From Planctomycetes bacterium MalM25 (GTDB lineage: Bacteria > Planctomycetota > Planctomycetia > Pirellulales > Lacipirellulaceae), in the NCBI GenBank assembly GCA_007745835.1, contig CP036424.1, positions 3,583,968-3,647,967 on the forward strand: a DNA stretch of 64,000 bases. Reading direction: 5' to 3'. Each line of letters begins with the position of its first letter. Position 1 is the stretch's first letter. The position numbers and the translations under genes are program-made. The notes beneath the pieces are model-generated. The model was not told where the DNA came from, did no database searches, and saw only the letters and a program-made list of their open reading frames with translations. Shown piece by piece: positions 17,702 to 26,811 of this stretch.

Positions 17702-18835
17702 ATGCTTCGCGCGACAGCGATCCTCCTCGCGGCCCTCACCGCGGCGGCCCCGGCGGCGGCGGTGAACGTGGTGATCGACTACACGTACGCCCCCTCGTTC
17801 TTCAGCGAATCGACGACCAACGGGCAGCAAGCCCGCGCCGCGGTCGAGGCGGCCGCCGACTACTTCACGGAGATCCTGGACGACGACTTCGTCTCCATGC
17901 AGAAGCCGGACGACTACATCAGCTCGGCGAACGGCGGAGCCGACGTCTCGTACTCCTGGAATTGGGAATCGTTCTTCACGAACCCGACGACCGGTCTCGA
18001 GACGTCTTTCAACAACCCGACCTACGCCGAGGACGAGTACCGGATCTACGTCGGCGCCCGTAGCCTTTCTGGTTCAACGCTCGGCCGCGGTGGCCCGGGT
18101 GGGTACCGCTCCTCAGGAGGAGGCTCCTACTATTTCCAGTGGCAACTCGACGAGATCAACCAGATCGGTGAAGAGTTCGAGATGCTGCTCGACAACCGCA
18201 GCCAAGGCGCGGGCGACTTCGGCCGTTGGGGAGGAGCCCTGACGTTCAATACGGGAACGAACTGGCACTACGATCACAACACGCTTCCCCCCTCCTCCAG
18301 CTACAACGACTTGTTCTCGGTCGCGCTGCATGAACTGGGCCACGCGATCGGTCTCGGGGCTTCGGATGAATGGAGCGCCCTGGTCTCCGGCTCGACCTTC
18401 CTCGGTTCCGCCTCGTACGCGGCGAACGGCAACGTATACCCGTCGGTGATCCCCGGGCACTGGGCTGGCAACACCATGAGCACGGTCTTTGGCGGCACAG
18501 CGTCCCAAGAGGCCGCCATGGACCCGAACATCACCACCGGCACACGCAAGCTCTGGACGACGCTCGACGCCGCCGGGCTAACCGACATCGGCTGGGAGGT
18601 CGTCGAGCCGGTTCTCGCGCTCGCGGGCGACTACAACCTGGACGGCGTCGTTGATGCGGCCGATTACACGGTGTGGCGAGACAACTTCGGCACGCCCCAG
18701 GCAATTGGGTCCTACGCCGAGTGGTCGTCCAACTACGGCGCCACTTCCGCGGCGACCGGCGTTTCGGTCCCCGAGCCGTCTGCGGTGGCGTTGCTAGCAC
18801 TGGCGTGCCTTGCCGGCGCCACCCGCCGAAACTGA
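17702..18835 (+). CDS. Exported zinc metalloprotease-like protein with dockerin and PEP-CTERM
   Basis: 377 aa. Signal peptide at about 1-20. The zinc motif is HELGHAIGLG (H210, H214, E211). The third ligand of the usual HExxHxxGxxH is absent; the best replacement is H253 in PGHWAG, 38 residues after H214, an insertion layout like that of leishmanolysins. A Met-turn-like AAMDPN (M273) follows. Residues about 309-350 carry a dockerin-type unit (GDYNLDGVVDAADYTVWRDNFG) and the end is VPEPSAVALLALACLAGATRRN, a PEP-CTERM tail. Probably a secreted or surface endopeptidase; substrate unknown. The gene at 18905 is a tandem paralogue without the dockerin. Confidence 0.82.
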   Translation: MLRATAILLAALTAAAPAAAVNVVIDYTYAPSFFSESTTNGQQARAAVEAAADYFTEILDDDFVSMQKPDDYISSANGGADVSYSWNWESFFTNPTTGLETSFNNPTYAEDEYRIYVGARSLSGSTLGRGGPGGYRSSGGGSYYFQWQLDEINQIGEEFEMLLDNRSQGAGDFGRWGGALTFNTGTNWHYDHNTLPPSSSYNDLFSVALHELGHAIGLGASDEWSALVSGSTFLGSASYAANGNVYPSVIPGHWAGNTMSTVFGGTASQEAAMDPNITTGTRKLWTTLDAAGLTDIGWEVVEPVLALAGDYNLDGVVDAADYTVWRDNFGTPQAIGSYAEWSSNYGATSAATGVSVPEPSAVALLALACLAGATRRN

Positions 18836-18904
18836 AATCGACCTCAGGACGAGGTCCCAGCTAGGCTCCCCGAACGAGCCGCTCTCCACCAACGGACTGA
18901 CAGC

Positions 18905-19870
18905 ATGCTGAAGCGATCCCTCCTGGCCGCGCTGACGCTGATGGCGCCCGCCGCCGCGTCCGCGACGCAGATCGTCATCGACTACACGTACGCGTCCGAC
19001 TTCTTCAGCCAAGCCACCGACAACGGCCGCGCGGCGCGGGCAACGGTCGAGGCAGTAGCCGATCGGTACTCGGACCTGCTCGGAGACACGCTCTCGCCCA
19101 TCCGCACGCCCGAGCCCTTCGTCGGCGAGCGGGCGTCGGTCACGTGGGCGTGGCACGCGGACTTCATCAACCCGTCGGGACCGGGTGAGATCCGCCTCGA
19201 CGACCTGACGATCGCGGCCGACGAGTACCGCCTGTACGTCGGCGCCCAACCGCTGCCGGGCGACAGCGCGGGGCGGGGTGGATCCGGCGGCTGGGGCGCG
19301 ACGACCACGCCCTCCAGCTTGCTCTTCAGCCTGGAAGAGTTTGAAGCCTTCGAGATGATCGACCTCGCCTTCTTCGACGCGGTCACGACCCGCGGCCAAG
19401 CGGTCGGTGAGTACTCGGGCTGGGGCGGCTCGCTGAGCTTCGATTCGGACAGGGCCTGGAGCCTCGACCACACGGCGCCCCCGCTCGCCGGCACGGCGGA
19501 TCTCTACTCGGTCGCCCTGCACGAGATCGGCCACACGCTGGGATTCGGCAGCTCGGCCGTCTGGCAGACCTTCGTCAGTCCCGCTTACTTCCTCGGCGAG
19601 GCGTCCAAGGCCGCCAACGGGGGCGAGGCGCCCCCTCTCGACGCGATCGGCTTGCACTGGGCCGAGGGGACGACCAGCCGCGTTTGGGGCGGCTCGGCGT
19701 CGCAGGAGGCGGCCTACGCCCCGTCGCTCGACCTGGGCGAGCGCAAGCAGCTGACCGAGCTGGACGTCGCGGGACTGGAAGACCTCGGCTGGGCGATCGT
19801 CCCCGAGCCGGCGGGGCTCGGCGTGGTGCTTACGGCCGCCAGCGTCCTGTTCGCTCGCCGGCGCCGCTAG
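18905..19870 (+). CDS. Exported zinc metalloprotease-like protein, tandem paralogue, PEP-CTERM
   Basis: 321 aa, signal peptide at about 1-20. It shares with the preceding gene the N-terminal VIDYTYASDFF block, the DEYRLYVGA segment, HEIGHTLGFG (H206/H210), FLGEASKAANG, and the displaced HW (H251, 40 residues after H210). Differences: no dockerin unit, and the Met-turn position is Tyr (AAYAP, Y271). The end is VPEPAGLGVVLTAASVLFARRRR, a PEP-CTERM tail. Clearly a local duplication 69 bases downstream. The missing Met may lower or alter activity. Confidence is high for the fold family, moderate for activity. Confidence 0.82.
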   Translation: MLKRSLLAALTLMAPAAASATQIVIDYTYASDFFSQATDNGRAARATVEAVADRYSDLLGDTLSPIRTPEPFVGERASVTWAWHADFINPSGPGEIRLDDLTIAADEYRLYVGAQPLPGDSAGRGGSGGWGATTTPSSLLFSLEEFEAFEMIDLAFFDAVTTRGQAVGEYSGWGGSLSFDSDRAWSLDHTAPPLAGTADLYSVALHEIGHTLGFGSSAVWQTFVSPAYFLGEASKAANGGEAPPLDAIGLHWAEGTTSRVWGGSASQEAAYAPSLDLGERKQLTELDVAGLEDLGWAIVPEPAGLGVVLTAASVLFARRRR

Positions 19871-19994
19871 CACGCGGCGCGCGTCGGTCTTGCCCCCGCC
19901 CCGGGGCGCTCCCTACGATCCGCGGCCTCAAGCGCGGGCGCTGCGCACAGCCGGCAGGAAGCCGCCGCCGCCCCGCCGTGCAGGAGATACGCGG

Positions 19995-21374
19995 ATGGTT
20001 CGCAGGATCGGATTCGGACTCGCGCTGTTGGCTTCGACCGCCACGGCGACGCTCGCCCAGGTCGCGCCACCCCAGCCTTCGGGAGGGGCGGCGCCCGCGC
20101 AGTGGGCGGCCGAGGCAGCCCCCGGCCAGGTGACCCCCGTCCGCTACGGCGAGCCGTCGCCGCTGCCCGGTTCGAATGCCTCGCGAGCCAGCCGCTACGA
20201 GTCGTCCGGCCAAGCGCTCAGCAACGCCGCGCCGCCGCCCGCAACGCCGACCCGCAGCGCGCCGGTCGCATCGACCACCCCGAACCCGAACACCAGCCGC
20301 GAGCCGACGCCGGTCGGCGCGCCGCGCGTCAGCAAAGCCAAAGTCACGAAGGGCTCCGGCAGCCTGCCGAACGGCGCCGGCCAGGTCTGGCGCGAATACG
20401 ACATCCGACCTTACACGCTGCGGGTCAGCACCGAACCGAAACCGCAACAACGCATCGTTGATTGGATCCTCCGCGAGACCGGCTACGAGGCGTGGCACGG
20501 CGAGACGGTCGGCATGCTCAACGCGACGAAGGACAAGCTGATCGTCTACCACACGCCCGCCATGCAGGCGATCGTGTCGGGCATCTGCGACCGCTTCGTC
20601 AACGGCCGCGGCTCGGACCGCGCGTTCTCGATGCGGATCCTCACGGTCCGCAACCCGGACTGGCGGGTCCGCGCCCTGCGGCTGATGACCCCCATCCGCG
20701 TGCAGGCCGACGGCCTCCAGGGCTGGATCATGCCGAAGGAGAACTTCGCGCTGCTGCAAGCCGAGCTCGGCCGCCGCAGCGACGTCCGCGATTACAACGC
20801 CGCCAACCAGCTGGTCCCCAACGGCCAGGCGATCGTCTTCAGCACGATGCGTCCGCGCGGCTACGTGAAGGGGATCATCCCCACAGGGCAGGCGTGGCCG
20901 GGCTACCAGCCCGAGCCGGGGCAGCTCGAAGAGGGCGCCTCGCTCGAGTTCAACCCGCTCTTGTCGATGGATCTCGAGACGGCCGAGGCGGTCGTCAAGC
21001 TCCGCATGACCCAGGTCGAGAAGATGCGCCGCGTCTCGCTCGACCTCCCCGCGCCGGCCGTGCCGGGCGGGTCGTCCAACGGGCAGCGCCTGCAAGTCGA
21101 GGTGCCGCAGGTCACGATGGCGAACCTGCACGAACGGTTCCGCTGGCCCGCCGACCAGGTGCTCGTGCTGTCGATGGGCATGGTCGCCACCCCGGCGCCC
21201 GAACAGGGCAACTCGTTCGAGCAGATGCTCCCTGACATGATGAAGAGCCCGCCGCGCGCCGACGCGTTGCTCTTCGTCGAAGCCCGCGACGCCCGCACCC
21301 CGATGACCGCCGGCGCCCCGGGAGGCGTCTCGACCGCCTCGCGCCCGGCAACGACCTTCAGCGGGCGGTATTGA
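19995..21374 (+). CDS. Exported protein, possibly secretin-related
   Basis: 459 aa. The ATG at 19995 is preceded by AGGAG 8 bases upstream. Signal peptide at about 1-21 (ALLASTATATLAQ), then a Pro/Ala/Ser-rich linker to about residue 120. The remainder is globular, starting VWREYDIRPYTLRVS and containing IVDWILRETGYEAWHGETVGML, which resembles the small repeated N-domains of secretins. Later, DQVLVLSMGMVATP and ALLFVEARDA recall secretin barrel strands. No clear gate motif. The similarity is suggestive only; an alternative is a planctomycete-specific envelope protein. It converges with the sulfatase gene 6 bases away. Confidence 0.6.
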   Translation: MVRRIGFGLALLASTATATLAQVAPPQPSGGAAPAQWAAEAAPGQVTPVRYGEPSPLPGSNASRASRYESSGQALSNAAPPPATPTRSAPVASTTPNPNTSREPTPVGAPRVSKAKVTKGSGSLPNGAGQVWREYDIRPYTLRVSTEPKPQQRIVDWILRETGYEAWHGETVGMLNATKDKLIVYHTPAMQAIVSGICDRFVNGRGSDRAFSMRILTVRNPDWRVRALRLMTPIRVQADGLQGWIMPKENFALLQAELGRRSDVRDYNAANQLVPNGQAIVFSTMRPRGYVKGIIPTGQAWPGYQPEPGQLEEGASLEFNPLLSMDLETAEAVVKLRMTQVEKMRRVSLDLPAPAVPGGSSNGQRLQVEVPQVTMANLHERFRWPADQVLVLSMGMVATPAPEQGNSFEQMLPDMMKSPPRADALLFVEARDARTPMTAGAPGGVSTASRPATTFSGRY

Positions 21375-21380
21375 GAGCCG

Positions 21381-23219
21381 CTACGCGCCAAAGCGCTGAA
21401 TCAGGTGCTCGCGCATCCGCTTCGGGTACTCGTACTGCTTGCGGTAGGTCTCCACCAGCTCCAGCTCATGTACCGCGGGCATCAGGGCGCGGGCCGGTTC
21501 GCCGATCCAGTCGATGACGTTGAGCGCCATCAGCAGGGCGTACGACCTCTGCTCGACCAGCTCACGCAAGCAGGCGAGGCCGCGTTCCTGCTCGCCCGTG
21601 CGGATGAGGAGCCAGGCCGCCATCGCGCGGACCTCGTGCGACGGGTCATCGATCGCCTTGAGCCCCGCCTCGCCGTGGTCGAGCAGGAAGCAGCCGACGA
21701 GGCCCCAGTAACGCTGCCCAAGCTGGGGGCTTTCGAGCATCCGCTGTAGCTCGGGCAGGTTCTCCGGGTTGGCCTCCAGCGCAAGATCAGCGGCGTCGAG
21801 CAACTCGGCCACGTCGTAGAGCTCCGGGTTGCGAACCGCTTCGTAGATAGTCACGCCGTTCGCTTTGGCGAGCCGGGCCATCTCGGTCTCGGGCAGGAGG
21901 CCGGCGTCGTGGATCTCGATCTGCCGTTGGCCGAGCTGCCGGCGCAGATCGGCGGCGATCCCTTGATGCTCCGGCCGGTCGATCAGGTTGTTCACACAGT
22001 CCGGATCGGCCTTTGTGTCGTACAGCTCCTCGGTCCATCCCTTTGGTTTGAAGAAACGCGAGTGGACCTCGTCGGTGCGGCCCGCGGCGAACTCACCTTC
22101 CCAAGCCCGCGTCGCCTTCATCCGCCACAGGTACTCCAGGCGTTGGAGCCAGGGGGTGTAGGGCATGTAGTTGCGAAGGTAAAGGAACCGCTTGTCGCAG
22201 ACGGCGCGGGCGTTGTCGATCCGCTCGTCGGTCCGCCCGCGATACGCCAGGTGCACGGGGGGCTCCGGTTCGGTCTCCGGGCCCAAGAACGTGGCCCCCT
22301 GCAGGTACTCGGGCGTGTCGCAGCCGGCGAGGCTCAGCCACGTCTTCGGCATATCGACGAAGCGGACGAGCCGGTCGATTGTCGCGCCTCGCTCCTCCGC
22401 CGGCCACAGAGATCGGTAGCGTTCGGGGATGCGGACGATGAGCGGACAGTGGAGGCCGTTGTGGAACAGGAACCGTTTGCTGCGCGGCATCACGCCGCCG
22501 TGGTCGGAGCAATAGACGACGATCGTGTTCTCGGCCAGCCCCGCTTCTTCGAGCCGCTTCAGGGCGTCGCCGATCTGGCCGTCCATCTTGCGGATGGCGT
22601 CGTGGTAGTGGGCGTAGTTGTTCCGCAGGTCGGGGACGTCCGGGTGGTACGCCGCCAGGTTCACCTCCTGCGGGTCGTGATCCGTCTGATCGACCTCGCC
22701 GAACGCGCTGCTCTCGTGCGAGCTGCCGTAGTTGAGGATCTGAAAGAAGGGCTGCTGGGTCTTAAGCTTCTGCCAGTTGGGCCACTCCATGTCGTCCCAA
22801 CAGTCGGCGTCGGGCCGGCCACCGAGGTTGAAGTCGGTCTTATTGTGATTGCCCGCGTGGTAGCCGGCGACCCGGAGGTAGTCGGGGTAGTACTTGATCT
22901 GGTCGTGGGGGATTGCATAGCGGCTCCGCATCGGGTGCGTGCCCATCGATAACGACAGCACGCCGGTGATCCAGGTGCTGCGCATCGGCGCGCAGACCGG
23001 GGCGTTGGCGTAGCAGTGCGTGTACCGGAAGCCCTCGCTCGCCAGACGGTCGAGGTTCGGAGTCTGCGCGTGCTCGTTGCCGTAGCACCCCAGCCAGTGC
23101 GCGCTGTTGTCCTCGGAAGTCAGCCACAGGATGTTCGGGCGCTCGTCCGCCCGGGCGTTTCCGAGGAGCGTGGCGAACGAAACCACCGCCAAGGCGACGG
23201 CGCAGGCGCGTGCGAACAT
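21381..23219 (-). CDS. Exported sulfatase
   Basis: 612 aa from the ATG at 23219, giving a signal peptide (about 1-24, ending NARA). Alkaline-phosphatase-superfamily type I sulfatase: after maturation of C76 to formylglycine (C-A-P-M-R) it would hydrolyse sulfate esters. Metal-site residues E36/D37 sit in LTSEDN, and YCSDHGGVMPRSKR supplies the later metal ligands. The last 130 residues contain short helical repeats (DDPSHEVRAMAAWLLIRTGEQERG) of HEAT type, which could bind the substrate polymer or a partner. It is the last gene of a three-gene minus-strand set with an oxidoreductase and a second sulfatase; sulfated polysaccharide degradation is the likely context. Confidence 0.9.
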   Translation of the reverse strand: MFARACAVALAVVSFATLLGNARADERPNILWLTSEDNSAHWLGCYGNEHAQTPNLDRLASEGFRYTHCYANAPVCAPMRSTWITGVLSLSMGTHPMRSRYAIPHDQIKYYPDYLRVAGYHAGNHNKTDFNLGGRPDADCWDDMEWPNWQKLKTQQPFFQILNYGSSHESSAFGEVDQTDHDPQEVNLAAYHPDVPDLRNNYAHYHDAIRKMDGQIGDALKRLEEAGLAENTIVVYCSDHGGVMPRSKRFLFHNGLHCPLIVRIPERYRSLWPAEERGATIDRLVRFVDMPKTWLSLAGCDTPEYLQGATFLGPETEPEPPVHLAYRGRTDERIDNARAVCDKRFLYLRNYMPYTPWLQRLEYLWRMKATRAWEGEFAAGRTDEVHSRFFKPKGWTEELYDTKADPDCVNNLIDRPEHQGIAADLRRQLGQRQIEIHDAGLLPETEMARLAKANGVTIYEAVRNPELYDVAELLDAADLALEANPENLPELQRMLESPQLGQRYWGLVGCFLLDHGEAGLKAIDDPSHEVRAMAAWLLIRTGEQERGLACLRELVEQRSYALLMALNVIDWIGEPARALMPAVHELELVETYRKQYEYPKRMREHLIQRFGA

Positions 23220-23266
23220 GAGAGACCGTTCTCTGAAGGAAGGGAGGAGGCGAGCGGCCGGAGCGT

Positions 23267-24622
23267 CTACAGCTTGTAGTACGGCTCCCAACCATCGCGG
23301 GGCGTGTCGCTCAGCAGCTTGTTCGCCCGGTCGTTGTTTGTAAATCGCTTGGCGTCGCGGTCGAAATCGAGATCGCCGCCCAGCCGCTGGGCGATGCAGC
23401 CCAAGGTGAGCATCTGCGAGAGCGGTCCCGATACGGAGAAGGGCGAACGCGTCTGCTCGTCGCCGCGGCAGGCGAGCAAGAAGTTCGCGTAGTGGTCGGA
23501 GTGCTTGCCAAACTGGATTTGCAGGCCGGCGGCCTCCAGCTCGGCGTGTTTCTCCTCGGAGAGGATCCGCAGCGGCGAATGGTGGCTGTCGCCCTGGAAC
23601 ACCACGTCGCCGGCGTAGAGGAACTTGCCCGGCTTGTTCGGGTCGTACTCGCGATCACCAAACGCCTCGGGCAGTGGCGGGAGGTTATCGACCCCGTCGT
23701 ACCAGTCGATGTCCATCGCCGGCATGCCGTTCCGCTCGGGGAATTGGAAATTGATGGTCGAGGCGAGCGGGTAGATCAGGTCGTTCGGCTGCACCAGCTT
23801 CTTCGCGGAGACCCTCTCGGGCAGGCCGAGTTCCAAGAAGCGATGGATCGTGTCGAGCACGTGCGCGCCCCAATCGCCGAAGCAGCCCGTCCCGTGCTGG
23901 TGCCAGCCGCGCCAGTTGCCCGGGTGGAATTTCTTGCTGAACGCGTGCCGGGGCGTGGCGCTGTGCCACAGGTCCCAATCGAGCGAAGCGGGCGCGGTCT
24001 CGCCGGTGGGCATCGCCTGGACGTCGCCCCAGGGGTGCCAGCGGCGCCACTTGTTCATGTAAGCATCGACGTGCGTCACGTCGCGGATGACGCCCGCCTC
24101 TTTCCACGCCTTGAACTGGAAGTGGTTCTCGCCCGAATGGCCCTGGTTGCCCATCTGGGTGGCGACGCCGTACTTCTGTTCAGCCGCCATCAGCAGCTCG
24201 ATCTCTTGGAAGGTCCGTGCGAGCGGCTTCTCGGTGTAGACGTGCTTGCCCGCCGCCATCGCGGCCATCGTGATGGGGAAGTGCGAGTGGTCGGGGACCA
24301 ACACGACGACCGCGTCGATGTCGCGGTCCATCTCGTCGAGCATCACGCGCCAGTCCTGGAAGACCCGCGCGTCGGGGAACTTCTCCCGGGTCGCCAGCAG
24401 GTGCTGGTTCTCGGGATCGACGTCGCAGAACGCGACGAAGTTGGCGATCCCGGCCCGTTCGAAGTTCTCGATGATCCGGGGCCCACGCCCGCCCACGCCG
24501 CACCAGGCGACGTTCACGCGATCGTTCGCGCCCGAAACGTTGGCGTACAGCGACCGAGGCAAGAAGCTGGCGGAGGCGGCGGCACCGCCGGCGAGCAGCG
24601 CAGCACGACGTGTCATCATCAT
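23267..24622 (-). CDS. Tat-exported Gfo/Idh/MocA-family oxidoreductase
   Basis: 451 aa from the first of three consecutive ATGs (24622, 24619, 24616). The N-terminus MTRRAALLAGG followed by an Ala-rich core is a Tat signal, so it is folded with cofactor in the cytosol and exported. The Rossmann motif is GVGGRGPRI, and TEKPLA (EKP at 131-133) is the family's catalytic-Lys signature. The middle holds a Trp/His-rich stretch (NKWRRWHPWGD) common in the planctomycete branch. Family members act on sugars and glycosides with NAD(P). It lies between two sulfatases, so a step in processing a sulfated glycan is a fair inference; the substrate is unknown. Confidence 0.88.
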   Translation of the reverse strand: MMMTRRAALLAGGAAASASFLPRSLYANVSGANDRVNVAWCGVGGRGPRIIENFERAGIANFVAFCDVDPENQHLLATREKFPDARVFQDWRVMLDEMDRDIDAVVVLVPDHSHFPITMAAMAAGKHVYTEKPLARTFQEIELLMAAEQKYGVATQMGNQGHSGENHFQFKAWKEAGVIRDVTHVDAYMNKWRRWHPWGDVQAMPTGETAPASLDWDLWHSATPRHAFSKKFHPGNWRGWHQHGTGCFGDWGAHVLDTIHRFLELGLPERVSAKKLVQPNDLIYPLASTINFQFPERNGMPAMDIDWYDGVDNLPPLPEAFGDREYDPNKPGKFLYAGDVVFQGDSHHSPLRILSEEKHAELEAAGLQIQFGKHSDHYANFLLACRGDEQTRSPFSVSGPLSQMLTLGCIAQRLGGDLDFDRDAKRFTNNDRANKLLSDTPRDGWEPYYKL

Positions 24623-24702
24623 CGACAGTGACTCCACTTTGAGGTTGAGAGGGGGGGACGGCGCCGTAGCGGGCCCCGGTGTGCAGGGCGTCACTCGGTC
24701 GC

Positions 24703-26544
24703 TCAGTTCGTCTCGACCTGCGGGACCATCAGCCGCTTGTCGTCGGCGCCCAGGGCGAACCGGCTCCGCTCGGCTTTGCCCATGAACCCGGCGGACCAGT
24801 CGATCTCGATCCGGTCGTCCCCCAGCACCACGTCTTGCAACTTCGACCTCAGGGTCCAGGCGACTGACTTGTAACGCTTGTCGAAAGCGACGTTGTTGGT
24901 CTCACCCGGATCGACGCGGAGGTCGTACAGCAGGGGCTCAACCTGCTTCATCGTCGCGTCGAGCGCCCACTTCATGTCCTTGATCGGAACCCGCTTGGGC
25001 TTCACCTTCATCGAGAAGAGGTAATCCTTCGTGCGGATGCAGGCGCGGGGGCCGGAGACCCACCACCCCTCGCTCAGCACGTAGTCACGCGGCCGCTTCT
25101 CGCCGGCGGCGACCTGGGCCAGGTCGTAACCGTCGAGCCGCTCAAGCTCCTCGCTCTCCACATCGAGGCCCGCCGCCGCGTAGAAGGTGGGCGCCATGTC
25201 GACGAACTCGGCGAAGTCGGTCACCACCTTGCCGGCGGGGAACTTCTCCTTGTCGGACGAGACCACGATGATCGGGTCGTGCGTGTCGATCCCCCAGGGG
25301 CCGAACTTCGAGATCATGCCGTGCTCGTTGAGACGCCAGCCGTGGTCGCCGCAGACATAGACGATCATCCAGGGGCGGCCCTGCTTCTCGCTGTACTGCT
25401 TGAACGCCTCCGCCGCGCCGCCGACCAGTTCGTCGCCGTACGCGCAGAAGGCGTAGTAGTCCTGCACCATCTGCTGGAGCTCTTCCGAGGAGTAATGGTC
25501 CGACTGTTTCTGCTTGTACATCCCCTGGATCTGGGGCGGGAACGCGGCGATCTCGCCCTCGGCGGGCTGGGGGATCTTGTAGGTGTACTGCTGGAACTCC
25601 TCGCGGTACGAGGCGGGCGGCAGCACGGGCGTGTGCGGGAAGTCGAAACCGAGGTTGATGAATTGCGGCTTCGAGGTGTCGGGTCCATTGAGTCTCTTGC
25701 CCCAGGGCGCCAGGTACTCCTGGTCCGGGTTGGCGAGGAACTGCTCGAGCGCCTTGAGGTAGTAGCCGTCGCGTGTTTCGCCCGCTTTGCGACCGCTCAC
25801 GCCGCCGAGGATGATCCGGTGGTCGACGCCGTCGCCCGTGCGGTGCCGCAGCAGGTCGAGTCGCTCGGTCGCCTCGGCGGCGAGCCGACGGAACTCCTCG
25901 CCGGGCTCCTCGCCGGCCGGGACGTGCAAGTCGAGGCTCTCCTCTTCGCTAAACCAGAACGACTCGGTCCTCCCGCCGTACTTGCCGCCGGCCCAGATCT
26001 CTTCCTTGAGCCAGTCGGTGAGACCCGCACGGCGCATCACCTTGAAGGGGGCGATCTCCTGGTCGTACTGCAGCTGGCCCCAGCGGAACCGCTTGCCGTC
26101 CCAGGAGATCGTCCGCTCGCCCAGCTTGCCGGCGATCGACGTCTGGTAGCCGGCGGCGGCGAGCACCTTGGGGACCGTGGGCGGGGCGAACTCGGGGTTG
26201 TTCGCGTGGTGCTGCTCGAAGCCGTACACGCCGCTGTGGTGCGGGTAACGTCCCGAGTGCATGGCGGCGCGGCTCGGTGCGCACGCGGGACTCTGGCAGT
26301 AGGCGTTGATAAAGGTCGTCCCCTCGGCGGCGAGGCGGTCGACGTTCGGCGAGGAGACCGGGCCCAGGGCGCTGTCCGCCTGGCCGGTCATGATCTTATT
26401 GAAGGCGACGATCGAGTCGGCCCGCTGATCGTCCGTGATGATCCACAGCAGGTTCGGTTTCTCGGCGGCGCCGGCCCACACCCCGCACCCGGCCCAGACC
26501 AGCATCGCCAACATCGAACAGAATCGCATCGTTCCCACCCCCAT
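24703..26544 (-). CDS. Exported sulfatase
   Basis: 613 aa. The ATG at 26544 is preceded by TTTGGAG with a 7-base spacing, which decides the start over the ATG 15 bases further in. Signal peptide at about 1-26. The formylglycine site is C88 in C-A-P-S-R, with metal ligands D38/D39 in ITDDQ and CGDHGW further on. It is only distantly like the sulfatase at 21381 and lacks its HEAT-like tail, so the two probably cut different linkages. The conserved DLRVDPGETNN near the C-terminus is typical of the family. First gene of the minus-strand trio; 80 bases separate it from the oxidoreductase. Confidence 0.9.
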   Translation of the reverse strand: MGVGTMRFCSMLAMLVWAGCGVWAGAAEKPNLLWIITDDQRADSIVAFNKIMTGQADSALGPVSSPNVDRLAAEGTTFINAYCQSPACAPSRAAMHSGRYPHHSGVYGFEQHHANNPEFAPPTVPKVLAAAGYQTSIAGKLGERTISWDGKRFRWGQLQYDQEIAPFKVMRRAGLTDWLKEEIWAGGKYGGRTESFWFSEEESLDLHVPAGEEPGEEFRRLAAEATERLDLLRHRTGDGVDHRIILGGVSGRKAGETRDGYYLKALEQFLANPDQEYLAPWGKRLNGPDTSKPQFINLGFDFPHTPVLPPASYREEFQQYTYKIPQPAEGEIAAFPPQIQGMYKQKQSDHYSSEELQQMVQDYYAFCAYGDELVGGAAEAFKQYSEKQGRPWMIVYVCGDHGWRLNEHGMISKFGPWGIDTHDPIIVVSSDKEKFPAGKVVTDFAEFVDMAPTFYAAAGLDVESEELERLDGYDLAQVAAGEKRPRDYVLSEGWWVSGPRACIRTKDYLFSMKVKPKRVPIKDMKWALDATMKQVEPLLYDLRVDPGETNNVAFDKRYKSVAWTLRSKLQDVVLGDDRIEIDWSAGFMGKAERSRFALGADDKRLMVPQVETN

Positions 26545-26811
26545 CGCGAATCTCCAAAGAGTCTTGCCGCCGTCACGAGTTCCACAGCAGACCATCGTAA
26601 GCTGCGGGCGGGGCTAATTGTCTAATGTCGTCAATCGCGGGCTTTGGCCCGCTATTTGTGCTATTCCGCGGGGGTTTCGCTGTCGCCTCCGACGCCCCGG
26701 AACCCAGAAATCACGCTAGACAACGTCGTGACGAGGGGATCTCTGACAACAATTCTGCCCTCGCTGGCGGCCTCCCCAGGGGCGGGGCGGCTCGGCTAAA
26801 CTGGCCGGACT
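26545..26811. other. Divergent intergenic region
   Basis: 267 bases between the divergent sulfatase and ketosynthase-like genes. It contains the hairpin GCGGGCtttgGCCCGC (about 26637-26652). No promoter pair stands out. The short plus-strand frame across it (from 26625) is not protein-like. Confidence 0.35.
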
